From the NCBI GenBank assembly GCA_031430435.1, contig JANPBM010000040.1, positions 1-64,000 on the forward strand: a stretch of 64,000 nucleotides of DNA, given 5' to 3'. The stretch comes from JANNVK01 sp031430435 (GTDB taxonomy: Bacteria; Acidobacteriota; Blastocatellia; Pyrinomonadales; Pyrinomonadaceae). This document shows, piece by piece, positions 52,082 to 61,308 of this stretch (positions are counted from its first letter, which is position 1; the number at the start of each line of letters is the position of its first letter). The notes beneath the pieces were generated by a model, which worked only from the letters and a program-made list of their open reading frames with translations, did not search any database and was not told the DNA's origin. A program made the position numbers and the translations under genes.

Positions 52082-52696
52082 ATGCTTTTAGTTATAGACA
52101 ATTACGATTCTTTTACTTACAACCTGGTCCAGTATTTGGGCGAACTCGGGGCGGATGTGGCGGTGCGGCGAAATAACGAAGTAACAATCGAAGAAATCGA
52201 AACGGAGTTGAAACCTGTTCAAATTTTAATCTCGCCGGGACCCGGAAATCCCGATGAAGCCGGCGTTTCGCTCGATGTCATCAAACATTTTGCGGGAAAA
52301 CTGCCGATTTTGGGCGTTTGTTTGGGACATCAGGCAATCGGGCAACACTTTGGCGGAAAAGTAATCCGCGCGCCTGTGCCGGTTCACGGTAAATCTGCCG
52401 AAATCTGCCACGACGGCAAGACAATCTTTGCCGACTTGCCGTATCGGTTCAAAGCCGGACGCTATCATTCGCTTGTAATTGAACGCGAAACTTTGCCCGA
52501 TGAACTTGAAATCTCCGCAACTACGCCCGATGGTTTAATTATGGGTTTGCGACACAAAACAATGAACGTTGAAGGCGTGCAGTTTCATCCCGAATCCATT
52601 TTAACAAACGAAGGCAAGAAACTTTTACAGAACTTTTTATCGGCAACGCAAGAGTCGGGAATCGAGAGTGAAGAGTCGAAAATTGCTCTAAACTGA
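52082..52696 (+). CDS. trpG: Anthranilate synthase component II (glutamine amidotransferase)
   Basis: 204 residues. It releases ammonia from glutamine for TrpE. The class I amidotransferase triad is C80 in ILGVCLGHQAIGQ, H169 and E171 in GVQFHPESILTNEG. NYDSFTYNLVQYL and ISPGPGNPDEAG are signatures. The family also includes PabA, which can serve folate synthesis in bacteria with a shared subunit; the position beside trpE and trpD favours TrpG. It follows the repeat element after 74 bp. Confidence 0.93.
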   Translation: MLLVIDNYDSFTYNLVQYLGELGADVAVRRNNEVTIEEIETELKPVQILISPGPGNPDEAGVSLDVIKHFAGKLPILGVCLGHQAIGQHFGGKVIRAPVPVHGKSAEICHDGKTIFADLPYRFKAGRYHSLVIERETLPDELEISATTPDGLIMGLRHKTMNVEGVQFHPESILTNEGKKLLQNFLSATQESGIESEESKIALN

Positions 52697-52727
52697 CGAC
52701 TGAACGCCGACCATTGAAAAACAAACT

Positions 52728-53807
52728 ATGTCAAAAACCGACTGGCTTTTAGCGGCTCCCGTTTCTGCCGCAAACAGTTCAACCGATACGGCGTTACGAG
52801 GCTTTCTCGTCCGATTTATGCGCGGCGAGAATTTGTCGTTTGCCGAAAGCTCGGAGTTTTTCCGCGCTTTGACTGCCGAAAACGCCAATCAATCGCAAAT
52901 TGCGGGAGCATTGGTGGCGCTTGCCGCAAAAGGCGAAACGTTTGAAGAACTCGCGGGAATGGCTCGCGTGATGCGCGAAGGTTCGGTCAAAATCAATTCC
53001 CGCCAAAAGAATTTTATCGACACCGCCGGCACAGGTTCGAGCTTGCTGAAAACTTTCAACGTTTCAACTGCCGCCGCGTTTGTGATTGCGGGAGCGGGAT
53101 TATCGGTCGCCAAACACGGCAATCGCGCCGTAACCAGCAAAACGGGAAGCGCGGATGTTTTAACGCAACTCGGCGTTAAAACCGCAAGCGAACCCGCAGT
53201 TGCCGAAAAATGCCTGAACGGTGCGGGCATTTGCTTTATGTTCGCCCCGAAATTTCATCCGATTCTGCTTCGCGTCGGCGATGTGCGGAAAAACTTGGGC
53301 GTGCGAACTTCGCTCAATCTGCTCGGACCGTTATCAAATCCGGCAAATGCCCCGAAACAAATCATCGGCGTATGGCATAAATCGTTGGTTGAACCGATGG
53401 CTCAGGCTCTCTCGCTGCTCGGAATCGAAAAAGCGTGGGTTGTCCACGGCAGCGACGGTTTAGACGAAATAACGCTTTCGGGTGAAACATTCGTTGCCGA
53501 AGTCGAGAAAGAAAATATCAGAACTTTTAACATCGCGCCCGAAGACTTCGGACTAAAACGCGGAAAGGTCGAACAACTCCACGCCGACACGCCGGAGGAA
53601 AGCGCGAAAACTATCCGCGAAATCCTCAGCGGAAAACGTCGGGATGAAGCACGCAACTTAGTCGTCATAAACGCGGCGGCAGCGTTGGTCATCGGCGGAA
53701 TCGCCAAAGAACCGATGCACGCCGCCCGACTCGCCGAACAAAGCATCGACAGCCACGCCGCCTCGATCAAACTGGAAAGACTGGTGCAGACGACTAATAA
53801 GCAGTGA
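52728..53807 (+). CDS. trpD: Anthranilate phosphoribosyltransferase
   Basis: 359 residues. It joins anthranilate to phosphoribosyl pyrophosphate. The PRPP loop reads DTAGTGSSLLKTFNVST, where most enzymes have G-T-G-G-D-G, so the loop is divergent. Other marks are AKHGNRAVTSKTGSADVLTQ, FMFAPKFHPILL, VRTSLNLLGPLSNPA and VVHGSDGLDEITLSGET. It is 31 bp after trpG. The remaining trp genes are not in the window. Confidence 0.93.
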   Translation: MSKTDWLLAAPVSAANSSTDTALRGFLVRFMRGENLSFAESSEFFRALTAENANQSQIAGALVALAAKGETFEELAGMARVMREGSVKINSRQKNFIDTAGTGSSLLKTFNVSTAAAFVIAGAGLSVAKHGNRAVTSKTGSADVLTQLGVKTASEPAVAEKCLNGAGICFMFAPKFHPILLRVGDVRKNLGVRTSLNLLGPLSNPANAPKQIIGVWHKSLVEPMAQALSLLGIEKAWVVHGSDGLDEITLSGETFVAEVEKENIRTFNIAPEDFGLKRGKVEQLHADTPEESAKTIREILSGKRRDEARNLVVINAAAALVIGGIAKEPMHAARLAEQSIDSHAASIKLERLVQTTNKQ

Positions 53808-53815
53808 GAGGCATA

Positions 53816-53940
53816 GGCAGTAGTCAGAAAGAAGAAGACATTAAAAAGCAGTAGCCGTAAAGTCGTAAAGAGCAAGAAGGCAAGTGAATCGAGAAGAAAC
53901 GTTTTCTACCGGCTTCTGCCTCCTGACTACCGACTACTTG
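53816..53940. repeat. AGTAGTCAG/CTGACTAC inverted repeat
   Basis: GGCAGTAGTCAGAA (about 53815-53828) faces TTCTGCCTCCTGACTACC (about 53914-53931). It is the largest member of the dispersed AGTCAG-type stretches and lies between trpD and the VWFA gene. Confidence 0.5.
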
Positions 53941-53981
53941 AAAAAGCATCCATTTTCGACTTCGGCGCATCGTAAATTATT

Positions 53982-55232
53982 ATGAAAACTTTCAGCTTAC
54001 TCATTATTTTTGCGTTAGTTATTTCAACTTCGATGTTTGCCCAATCGCGTCCGCCGGTTAAACAGACCGAACCGACCAAAGTAAATAAACGTCCGCCCGC
54101 AACTCCGACACCCGCGCCGACACCGACCGCAGAAGTCTTGACCGTCGATGAACCGACCAATGTTCCCGATGATGAAGTGATAAAGGTTGAAACAAATTTA
54201 GTTTCGATTCCGGTCAAAGTCATCGATCGCAATAACCGCTTTGTACCGGGTTTAGTAAAAGAAGATTTTCAAGTATTCGAAGACGGCAAACTGCAACAAC
54301 TTGAGTATTTCGGCAATTTAGAAGAGCCGTTTACCGTGGCGTTGGTGTTGGATATGAGTCCTTCGACCGTTTTCAAAACATCGGAAATCCAAAATGCCGC
54401 AATCGCCTTTACCGCACAACTACGCCCGAAAGACAAAGTGATGGTGGTTTCATTCGATGCCGAAGTTCATCCGCTATGCAACCCGACAACCGACCGCAAA
54501 ATCTCGCGCGAAGCCATCAAAACAACTTCTATCCAACAAGGTACGAGTCTTTACGAAGCAATCGATTACACGATGGAGAAACTCAAAACCGCGCAAGGCA
54601 GAAAAGCGATAATTCTATTTACGGACGGCGTTGACACAACCTCGCAAAAAGTTTTTCTCAACGATAATTTACGTCGGGCAGACGAATCGGAAGCGTTAAT
54701 TTACCCGATTCAATACGACACTTACAATAACGTTCAGCAACAATCCCAACAACCGACAGGCATTCCGGGAACAAAAATTCCGACAAACGGCGGCGGACAG
54801 CCTTCCACGCTACCTTTTCCGTTTCCTCTGCCACGCCGAAATAATCCGCCGCGACCGCGAAATGACCCGAATCCAAGCGGAACAAACGATCCGTTTCCAG
54901 GCGGAAACACAACTCCGCGAGGAATACCGAGTACGAACGGAACATCTTCGGAAGAATATGATCGAGCCGATAAGTTTTTGCAAGAATTGGCGGCGCGTTC
55001 GGGCGGAAGAATAAACCAAGCCTCGGATGCGGCAAATATGGCGCTTGCCTTTTCACGCATCGCCGATGAGTTGCGACAGTTTTACACACTCGGCTTTTAT
55101 CCGCAAAACGAAGAAGACAAAGAAAAGAAACGGCGTTTGAAGGTTAAAGTAAATCGTGAAAAAGTGTCGGTTCGTTCGCGCGACAGCTACACCTTAGGCG
55201 AAAAAAAGACTAAAAAGAAAAGCCGAATTTGA
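53982..55232 (+). CDS. VWFA-related protein of Acidobacteriota type
   Basis: 416 residues. A signal peptide (FSLLIIFALVISTSMFAQ) and a Pro/Thr-rich stretch precede a beta-rich segment (VSIPVKVIDRNNRFVPGLVK, EDFQVFEDGKLQQLEYF) and a von Willebrand factor A domain. The metal site is LDMSPST (D-x-S-x-S) with LFTDGVDTTS downstream. A 75-residue Pro/Gly/Asn insertion (about 252-325) splits the domain before LQELAARSGGRINQASD. The family is strongly linked to Acidobacteriota; it may bind proteins at the cell surface. Role unknown. Confidence 0.9.
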   Translation: MKTFSLLIIFALVISTSMFAQSRPPVKQTEPTKVNKRPPATPTPAPTPTAEVLTVDEPTNVPDDEVIKVETNLVSIPVKVIDRNNRFVPGLVKEDFQVFEDGKLQQLEYFGNLEEPFTVALVLDMSPSTVFKTSEIQNAAIAFTAQLRPKDKVMVVSFDAEVHPLCNPTTDRKISREAIKTTSIQQGTSLYEAIDYTMEKLKTAQGRKAIILFTDGVDTTSQKVFLNDNLRRADESEALIYPIQYDTYNNVQQQSQQPTGIPGTKIPTNGGGQPSTLPFPFPLPRRNNPPRPRNDPNPSGTNDPFPGGNTTPRGIPSTNGTSSEEYDRADKFLQELAARSGGRINQASDAANMALAFSRIADELRQFYTLGFYPQNEEDKEKKRRLKVKVNREKVSVRSRDSYTLGEKKTKKKSRI

Positions 55233-55268
55233 CAATCGCCGGTCCTTTTACTAGACTTGTAATTTCGT

Positions 55269-55344
<76 letters not shown>

Positions 55345-55360
55345 TTAAAATCAACACTTT

Positions 55361-55392
55361 AGAGCATCTTTCGGGATGCTCTTTTTGTTTTT
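55361..55392 (+). terminator. Terminator after tRNA-Phe
   Basis: AGAGCATC and GATGCTCT form an eight-bp stem with a six-base loop, followed by TTTTTGTTTT. Confidence 0.92.
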
Positions 55393-55420
55393 TGGATAAA
55401 GCGAATTCGATTTGTTTAAA

Positions 55421-55454
55421 AATAAAAAACCGACACAAAGTAAAGCGTGTCGGT
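55421..55454 (-). terminator. Terminator after HU gene
   Basis: On the minus strand ACCGACAC pairs with GTGTCGGT, followed by TTTTTTATT. It lies 26 bp after the HU stop. Confidence 0.9.
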
Positions 55455-55479
55455 AAAATGTTTTGATTAGGTTTAAGAC

Positions 55480-55761
55480 CTAGCCGATTGTATCTTTCAT
55501 TGCTTTTCCAACACGGAATTTCACGGTTGTTTTAGCAGGAATTTTGATAACGGCTCCTGTTGCAGGATTACGTCCGTCACGCGCAGCACGAGTTGCTTTG
55601 ACAAGTTTGCCAACGCCGGGAAATGTGAACTCACCATTTTCCTTTACTTCACTTGCGGCAAGAGTTGCCAAAGAGTCAAAAAGACCTTTTACTTCTGTTT
55701 TTTTCAAACCACAAGTTTCCGATAACTTAGCTACGATTTCTGTTTGCGTCATACGCGCCAT
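55480..55761 (-). CDS. hup: DNA-binding protein HU
   Basis: 93 residues, normal length. A dimeric histone-like protein that bends DNA. Signatures: MTQTEIVAKLSETCGLKKTE, the GVGKLVKATRAARDGRNPAT arm, and ATGAVIKIPAKTTVKFRVGK. The arm proline lies in GRNPATG. A GGAGGTC ribosome site precedes ATG 55761, and a terminator follows at 55454. It sits between two tRNA genes. Confidence 0.95.
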   Translation of the reverse strand: MARMTQTEIVAKLSETCGLKKTEVKGLFDSLATLAASEVKENGEFTFPGVGKLVKATRAARDGRNPATGAVIKIPAKTTVKFRVGKAMKDTIG

Positions 55762-55869
55762 ATAAATTCGACCTCCAAAAGTATTTTGAGAAAAAAATTT
55801 TCTAACTGACTTAATTTAAAATTGTTTGCTTTTGACAAACGCGGAAATGCGAATCTTTATGAAAAAGTA

Positions 55870-55947
55870 TGGTCGGGGTGGCAGGATTCGAACCTGCGAC
55901 CTCCTGTTCCCAAAACAGGCGCGCTAGCCGGGCTACGCTACACCCCG
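55870..55947 (-). tRNA. tRNA-Pro (TGG)
   Basis: A 78-base cloverleaf on the minus strand: acceptor CGGGGTG with CACCCCG, encoded CCA, T arm CAGGTTCGAATCCTG. The anticodon stem CCTGT/ACAGG encloses a loop with TGG. It lies between the HU and rdgB genes. Confidence 0.96.
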
Positions 55948-56013
55948 ATTTTCAAAGTTTCACAGAAGAAACACTTCCCAAACGCTAGATATTATAGATG
56001 AAAAACGGCTAGG

Positions 56014-56607
56014 TCAAGTCGGGTTTAGTAAAAAATCAATAATTTTTTTGATTGCCTTCGCTCGATGACTGATTTTTTGCTTGATTTCGCCGGAAAGTTC
56101 TCCGAAAGTTTCCGGATAATCATTCGGAATAAATACTGAATCATAACCGAAACCGTTGATTCCACAAGGTTTATGCGTTATATGTCCTTCGCACACGCCT
56201 TCGACAATTATTTGCACTTCGCCTTTTTCATCGGTTAAAGCAATTACGCAAATAAATTTCGCCTTTCTGCTTTTTCTACCCGATTTTTTAATTTCGGCTA
56301 ATAATTTGTTGATTTTTTCGGCATCGGTTGCGTTTTCGCCGGCGTAACGCGCCGAAAAAACTCCCGGCGCGTTGCCTAAAACTTCAACTTCTAAACCCGA
56401 ATCATCGGCTAATGACCATAAATTTGTTTCCAAAGAATATGTTTTAGCTTTCAAAACGGCGTTTTCAGCGTAAGTGCTGCCGGTTTCTTCGACATCTTCT
56501 ATTTCGGGGAATTCTCGCAAACTCCGCAGCTTAATCGGTAAATCGGTAAAAAAATGCGCGAATTCTTTTGCTTTTCCGAGATTATTTGTCGCAATTAAAA
56601 TTTCCAT
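56014..56607 (-). CDS. rdgB: XTP/dITP diphosphatase (HAM1 family)
   Basis: 197 residues. It removes non-canonical purine nucleotides (XTP, dITP) by hydrolysis to monophosphates. The N-terminal ILIATNNLGKAKEFAHFF holds the substrate loop; ETGSTYAENAVLKAKTYS and LADDSGLEVEVLGNAPGVFS are the catalytic blocks, and GFGYDSVFIPN and AIKKIIDFL complete the family pattern. Start ATG 56607. It is upstream of and divergent from the 56731 gene. Confidence 0.95.
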   Translation of the reverse strand: MEILIATNNLGKAKEFAHFFTDLPIKLRSLREFPEIEDVEETGSTYAENAVLKAKTYSLETNLWSLADDSGLEVEVLGNAPGVFSARYAGENATDAEKINKLLAEIKKSGRKSRKAKFICVIALTDEKGEVQIIVEGVCEGHITHKPCGINGFGYDSVFIPNDYPETFGELSGEIKQKISHRAKAIKKIIDFLLNPT

Positions 56608-56730
56608 ATTGCAAAACGTTGTTGATATAAGTTAAAATCAGTTTGCGAGTTGCTTTTTCGCAAATCTTCCCCGCATTACTCAAAACTTCAAAAACTAGGA
56701 TACTACATCTTGAATTCAACCGAAATTTCT

Positions 56731-58059
56731 ATGTTCAATCAATCAAATTTTGCATCGTCCGATTTAACCAAAGCGTTAGATGCGAAAGGTTTGTCCGAAC
56801 GTGGCGTTGCGCATACGAGTTTTGAACTTGGGCTGTGGTTATTGGGTTTAACCGCGTTTTTGAATACGCGAAACCATCCGTTTGTTGACGGAAATCAGTC
56901 TAAAGCCGTAGGTCGCGAATGGACGAACGAGGTGCGATTAACGAAGTTTACCTTGCTTCACACGGCAAAACTTACTTCGCAACTTGTGTTTGAATCACAA
57001 AAAGAAACCTTGCCGGAGAACTTTTTCGACGGTTTGGAACGTGCTGAAAATCTTTCCTCAAATTCTCGATTTCCAACCGAAGACTTAAATCAACTTGCGG
57101 CGATTTTACGCAATTACACTGTCTTGGGCGAAATTTTATTGCGTTCCGCTCCGATTTCTTTTCATGAATGGACGGCGTGGAGCAACATTTTGGCAAAAGA
57201 ACTTTCAACTGCAAAAATTGTCCAAGATTTAATTGAACAAACTGAAAATACCAGTGGAAATTCCTTGCCCGTGAAATTCCGAGAAATACTTGTCAACACA
57301 CAACTTCCGTCTGATATAGCCGCAGATTTCCGACTTGTTCTGCCGTATTTCAATAAACTTTTCAAGTATCTCGGATTGATTGAAAAAATGCTTGAAGACG
57401 ATAAACCGCTCAAGCCGACTTTGTTGTTTTTCTCCGTTATATATCGTCAATCGCAGGAAATGATTGCCTTTATCAAAAACCGTTTGGTGCGATTCCAAAA
57501 TGAAGAACATCCGATGTTTGAAGCTCTCGATTGTGCCGTTTTTGCGACTTCGATGGAAGTTCGCAAGGTTTATCAAATTGAACTCGGCGATGTTTCGACC
57601 ATTCGCCAAGCACCGCTTTTATGCGCCAAAATCGAAGCGGCATTCGGACTTTTGCGCGATTGTTTTCAGCAAACCTTTGTCGGTTTTGCCAGATTTGTCG
57701 AACCTGAAATCGAGCCGACCGAGTTGTTTGCAAACTTTAACATCAAACTGGAGCAGTCAATAATTTTGCGAAAAGAGCTTTGGGAAACTTTGCAAGTCGT
57801 CAAAAACGTCGAGAAATTACCTGAACCATTGCAAATTCAAGAACTGCAAGATCAGCTGACGAACTTTATGCACGGCAGTATGAAGTATTTGATGTATAAG
57901 GACTTAGAGACGGTTGAGCGGTTTATTGAAGAGGTTTTAATTACAAAAAACTCCGCCGACTTAGTCCCGACTCTGCATCGCTTCGGCGCCTATCTCGAAA
58001 CGCTTTTCGGGCAAGTGAAAATGCGTGTCGTGCTGATGAATCATCCGTTCGAGTACTAA
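56731..58059 (+). CDS. Hypothetical cytoplasmic helical protein
   Basis: 442 residues from ATG 56731. Not recognised. The protein is helix-rich with many Leu and Glu residues and no signal peptide or membrane segment (LGLWLLGLTAFLNTRNHPFV, LQVVKNVEKLPEPLQIQELQ). An open frame with a TTG start at 56650 would add 27 residues of poor pattern. Its stop TAA overlaps the TAG of the convergent lipoprotein gene (58056-58059). Function unknown. Confidence 0.6.
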   Translation: MFNQSNFASSDLTKALDAKGLSERGVAHTSFELGLWLLGLTAFLNTRNHPFVDGNQSKAVGREWTNEVRLTKFTLLHTAKLTSQLVFESQKETLPENFFDGLERAENLSSNSRFPTEDLNQLAAILRNYTVLGEILLRSAPISFHEWTAWSNILAKELSTAKIVQDLIEQTENTSGNSLPVKFREILVNTQLPSDIAADFRLVLPYFNKLFKYLGLIEKMLEDDKPLKPTLLFFSVIYRQSQEMIAFIKNRLVRFQNEEHPMFEALDCAVFATSMEVRKVYQIELGDVSTIRQAPLLCAKIEAAFGLLRDCFQQTFVGFARFVEPEIEPTELFANFNIKLEQSIILRKELWETLQVVKNVEKLPEPLQIQELQDQLTNFMHGSMKYLMYKDLETVERFIEEVLITKNSADLVPTLHRFGAYLETLFGQVKMRVVLMNHPFEY

Positions 58060-59552
58060 TCACTTTTTACGATTTCCGACATTTTTCCGAATAAACCGAA
58101 TGACGAAACCGTCGTTCGTTCGATTCCGACCGTGTTTGTTCGCGTTTGCGTCGTCGCAAAAATTAACTTCTCCGATTCTTTGATGTTTGCAAAGTTTTTG
58201 ATGATTGATTTCACGTCCGCATTTTCACGCAAAGTCGTTGTAATTGCAGAGTTTATCGGAAGTGTCAGCGGCGTGGCATTCGTATCGACGACACATTTTT
58301 CAACCGCTTCCGCCTCGCCGAAAATCGCCACGTCGCCAATTATTTTCAACTTTGTTTCTTCGTCGATTATTGTTTTCAACTTCGCTTTGTCCTTCATTTT
58401 TACAATTACCGCCGATTTTTCGCCGTCTTCGTCGAATTGCACGGTGATAATTTGATTTTCGACATTTTCCAAAAACGTTTGCGTGTCGTTCACGCCGTAT
58501 GCCTGAAGCGAAAAGTTCGAGAATTTTTCGATGATATTTCCGCTCGGTTCATCAATTCTACTTTTGATTATTTTAACCAAACCTTGAAACGCGATATTCG
58601 GCGATACGAAATTGTAACTTGTTGCCGAATAAACAGTTGCGGGAACATAAATGTTTAGATTCGCGGGTTCGGAAGATTTTTGCAGCGAATCGTTGAAAGC
58701 CTCGGCGACTTCGGAATTTAGTTCGACGAAAAATTTATCTTCAATCCCAATCGCGTTTTTGTTCGCTTTCCAACTGATTTCCGTAACGGATTTTTGCAAA
58801 AATTCGGGCAAAATTTTGGCGATAAACGAACGTGCCAAATTTTCTTCGCTCGTGTCAATCGCAAGTTTGACGCTCGCAAAATTCGCCAATTCTTTTACGC
58901 CTTCGCTCGAAACAGAGCCGAACGCCAACGGTTTTTCGTTACGCAATTTCGACAAAGTTTCGTTTTGTAAAAGACTCGGTTTTTCGCCGCGTTGCGTTTG
59001 CCGACAGTTTTCAATCAAACTTTCATCGTTTCCGATAAACGCAATGCTTCCCGCAATTACAGCGAATATGTTGCGATTGTCTTTCGTTGTCCAAACAAAT
59101 TTATCGCCTGTCTTTTCGAGTTTTGCGTCCGCTAAAAATTTACTTATCTGCGTTTCAACTACGGTTTTTGTGGCTGTCTCAAAACTGTTTGTGTCCAAAA
59201 TTACAACGAATTTCGGCTTTACATTTAATGACACAATACTTTCCGAAGTTTCAAAACCCGAAATTGCGATTGCCGTTTGAACGCCGTAAAGTTGTGAGAA
59301 ATCGGGTGTCGATTCCGCCAATTCTTTCCACGCCTGCGAATCGCTCAAACTTTCGGCAACTTTGCCTAAATCGTTTGTTTCCATATAAATCAAAGTTTCC
59401 GCAGGTGCCAGCGAACGCAATTCCACACGAGGTTTTGAGCCGCACGCGCAAAAAATCAAACATAAAACGATGAATAAAATCAAACGTTTTTGCGTCTTGG
59501 CGAATTTCCGTTTATCTTGTTTAATTATGAGTAAATATTTCACAGACAACAT
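58056..59552 (-). CDS. DUF3352-like lipoprotein
   Basis: About 498 residues. A hydrophobic stretch with a lipobox (ILFIVLCLIFCACGSK) is followed by LRSLAPAETLIYMETNDLGK, a pattern like DUF3352 proteins, in which a single repeat of beta strands with A-P-A-x-T recurs. It is probably a surface or periplasmic protein. The start is uncertain: ATG 59552 overlaps the SDR gene by 26 bp on the opposite strand, GTG 59543 and TTG 59483 are alternatives; only the latter avoids the overlap. Role unknown. Confidence 0.65.
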   Translation of the reverse strand: MLSVKYLLIIKQDKRKFAKTQKRLILFIVLCLIFCACGSKPRVELRSLAPAETLIYMETNDLGKVAESLSDSQAWKELAESTPDFSQLYGVQTAIAISGFETSESIVSLNVKPKFVVILDTNSFETATKTVVETQISKFLADAKLEKTGDKFVWTTKDNRNIFAVIAGSIAFIGNDESLIENCRQTQRGEKPSLLQNETLSKLRNEKPLAFGSVSSEGVKELANFASVKLAIDTSEENLARSFIAKILPEFLQKSVTEISWKANKNAIGIEDKFFVELNSEVAEAFNDSLQKSSEPANLNIYVPATVYSATSYNFVSPNIAFQGLVKIIKSRIDEPSGNIIEKFSNFSLQAYGVNDTQTFLENVENQIITVQFDEDGEKSAVIVKMKDKAKLKTIIDEETKLKIIGDVAIFGEAEAVEKCVVDTNATPLTLPINSAITTTLRENADVKSIIKNFANIKESEKLIFATTQTRTNTVGIERTTVSSFGLFGKMSEIVKSD

Positions 59553-60312
59553 TTTACAAGGTAAAGTTGCATTTGTAACAGGCGGCGGAACGGGAATTAC
59601 GGGCGGTGTCGCGCGAGCATTGGCAGAAAGCGGCGCGAAAGTGGCGATAACGAGCCGAAAAATCGAGAATCTTGAAGCCGCGAAACAAATTATCGAAGCA
59701 AACGGCGGCGAATGTTTGGCGGTGGCGGCGGATGTGCGCGATTTTGAAGCGGTCGAAGCAGCGGTGGCGGCAACGGTCGCACGGTTCGGCAAAATCGACA
59801 TTGTCGTCAACGGCGCGGCAGGCAATTTTTTGTGCAAAGCAGAAGAACTTTCGGCGAACGGTTTCGGCACGGTCTTGGATATTGACACAAAGGGAACTTT
59901 CAACGTTTGTCGGGCGGCGTTTGCCGAATTGCAAAAATCGAAAGGGCAAATTTTGAACATTTCCGCGACGCTTCATTATCTTGGAACGCCAATGCAAATT
60001 CACGTTTCGGCGGCAAAAGCGGGCGTTGACGCAATGACGCGAAATTTGGCGGTCGAATGGGGAAAACACGGAATCCGCGTCAACGGAATTGCTCCCGGAC
60101 CAATCGAAGATACCGAAGGAATGAAACGCTTGCTGATGCCCGAATTGAAAGATAAGTTGGTGAAAAAAATACCTTTACGCCGTTTCGGACGCATCGCCGA
60201 CATCGAACATTCTGCCGTCTTTTTATGTTCGGACGCGGCAAGTTACATCAGCGGCGTAACGCTTGTCGTCGATGGCGGACAATGGCTTTTGGGAACAAGT
60301 TTGGGCGGCTAG
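59527..60312 (+). CDS. SDR oxidoreductase, 2,4-dienoyl-CoA reductase-like
   Basis: 261 residues. The NADP-binding motif is TGGGTGITGGVARALAESGA; residue pattern SRKIENLEAAKQII and VNGAAGNFLCKAEELSANG follow. The usual catalytic Tyr of Y-x3-K is absent: the segment reads QIHVSAAKAGVDAMTRNLAV, with V in place of Tyr, as in DECR-type dienoyl-CoA reductases. NISATLHYLGTPM holds the serine. It would reduce a 2,4-dienoyl-CoA in fatty-acid breakdown. ATG 59527 begins the conserved start. Confidence 0.85.
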   Translation: MSKYFTDNILQGKVAFVTGGGTGITGGVARALAESGAKVAITSRKIENLEAAKQIIEANGGECLAVAADVRDFEAVEAAVAATVARFGKIDIVVNGAAGNFLCKAEELSANGFGTVLDIDTKGTFNVCRAAFAELQKSKGQILNISATLHYLGTPMQIHVSAAKAGVDAMTRNLAVEWGKHGIRVNGIAPGPIEDTEGMKRLLMPELKDKLVKKIPLRRFGRIADIEHSAVFLCSDAASYISGVTLVVDGGQWLLGTSLGG

Positions 60313-60403
60313 ACAGCAAGTAAAAAAGCAGAAAATAAAAAGGTAAAAGTACGGCTTCAAGTCTAAGTTTGAGGTCGTCTTTCTTTTGCTGTAAAATCTC
60401 GAT

Positions 60404-61300
60404 ATGATTCAAGAGAAATATGTCAATCCGTTTACTGATTTTGGGTTCAAGAAAATCTTCGGCGAAGAACCGAACAAGGATCTGTTGATTGATTTTCTCA
60501 ACCAAGTCTTACCGCCACGCCACCAAATAAAAGATTTAACCTACCTCAAAAGCGAGCATCTCGGTATTTCCGAACTCGATCGCAAAGCGATGTTCGATCT
60601 TTATTGCGAAAGTGAAAGCGGTGAAAAATTTATTGTCGAAATGCAAAAAGCCAAACAAAATTATTTCAAGGACAGAAGCGTTTACTATGCGACTTTTCCA
60701 ATTCAGCAACAAGCAAAACGCGGTGAAATGTGGAATTACGAACTTTCAGCCGTCTATTTCGTCGGAATTTTAGATTTTGTGTTTGCCGAAAATATCAACA
60801 ACAACGAGGTTTTGCACGAAGTAAAACTAAGAAACAAATTTAACGCTGTATTCTACGATAAATTAACGTTTATTTATTTGGAAATGCCGAAGTTCACCAA
60901 GACTTTGGACGAATTAAAAACAACCTTCGACAAATGGCTGTATGTTTTGAAACATTTACCGATTTTGCAGGAAAAACCCGTCAAACTTCAAGAACGAGTA
61001 TTTACAAAACTATTCGATTTGGCGCAAATAGCTAAGTTTAACCGCGAAGAATCAGAGAAATATATCGAAAGTTTGAAAGTCTATTGGGATGCTCACGCCG
61101 TAGTTGAAACCGCGTTCGACGAAGGGTTAAGTAAAGGAATGGTTGAAGGAATAACTAAAGGAATAACTAAAGGGAAGATTGAAGGGAAGATTGAAATTGC
61201 CAAGAATATGATTTTGGACAATGAGTCGAACGAAAAAATTATGCGATACACAAATTTAAGTATCGAAGAAGTGGAAAAACTCCGAAGTGAAGCGCGTTGA
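60404..61300 (+). CDS. Rpn-family PD-(D/E)XK nuclease
   Basis: 298 residues of the Rpn/YhgA type, often annotated as a transposase. The start NPFTDFGFKKIFGEEPNKDL is the family hallmark. The nuclease core is D65 in AMFDLYCESESG and E79, Q81 in FIVEMQKAKQNYF. The C-terminus holds short helical repeats (EGITKGITKGKIEGKIEIAK) typical of the family. Rpn proteins cleave DNA and promote RecA-independent recombination. No inverted ends or duplications were found around it. Confidence 0.9.
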   Translation: MIQEKYVNPFTDFGFKKIFGEEPNKDLLIDFLNQVLPPRHQIKDLTYLKSEHLGISELDRKAMFDLYCESESGEKFIVEMQKAKQNYFKDRSVYYATFPIQQQAKRGEMWNYELSAVYFVGILDFVFAENINNNEVLHEVKLRNKFNAVFYDKLTFIYLEMPKFTKTLDELKTTFDKWLYVLKHLPILQEKPVKLQERVFTKLFDLAQIAKFNREESEKYIESLKVYWDAHAVVETAFDEGLSKGMVEGITKGITKGKIEGKIEIAKNMILDNESNEKIMRYTNLSIEEVEKLRSEAR

Positions 61301-61308
61301 AATTTGAG

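Noticed and set aside
60404..61300. Rpn protein as an insertion sequence
   Set aside because: No terminal inverted repeats or target duplications were seen around the gene; the protein is a nuclease family member that is often misnamed transposase.
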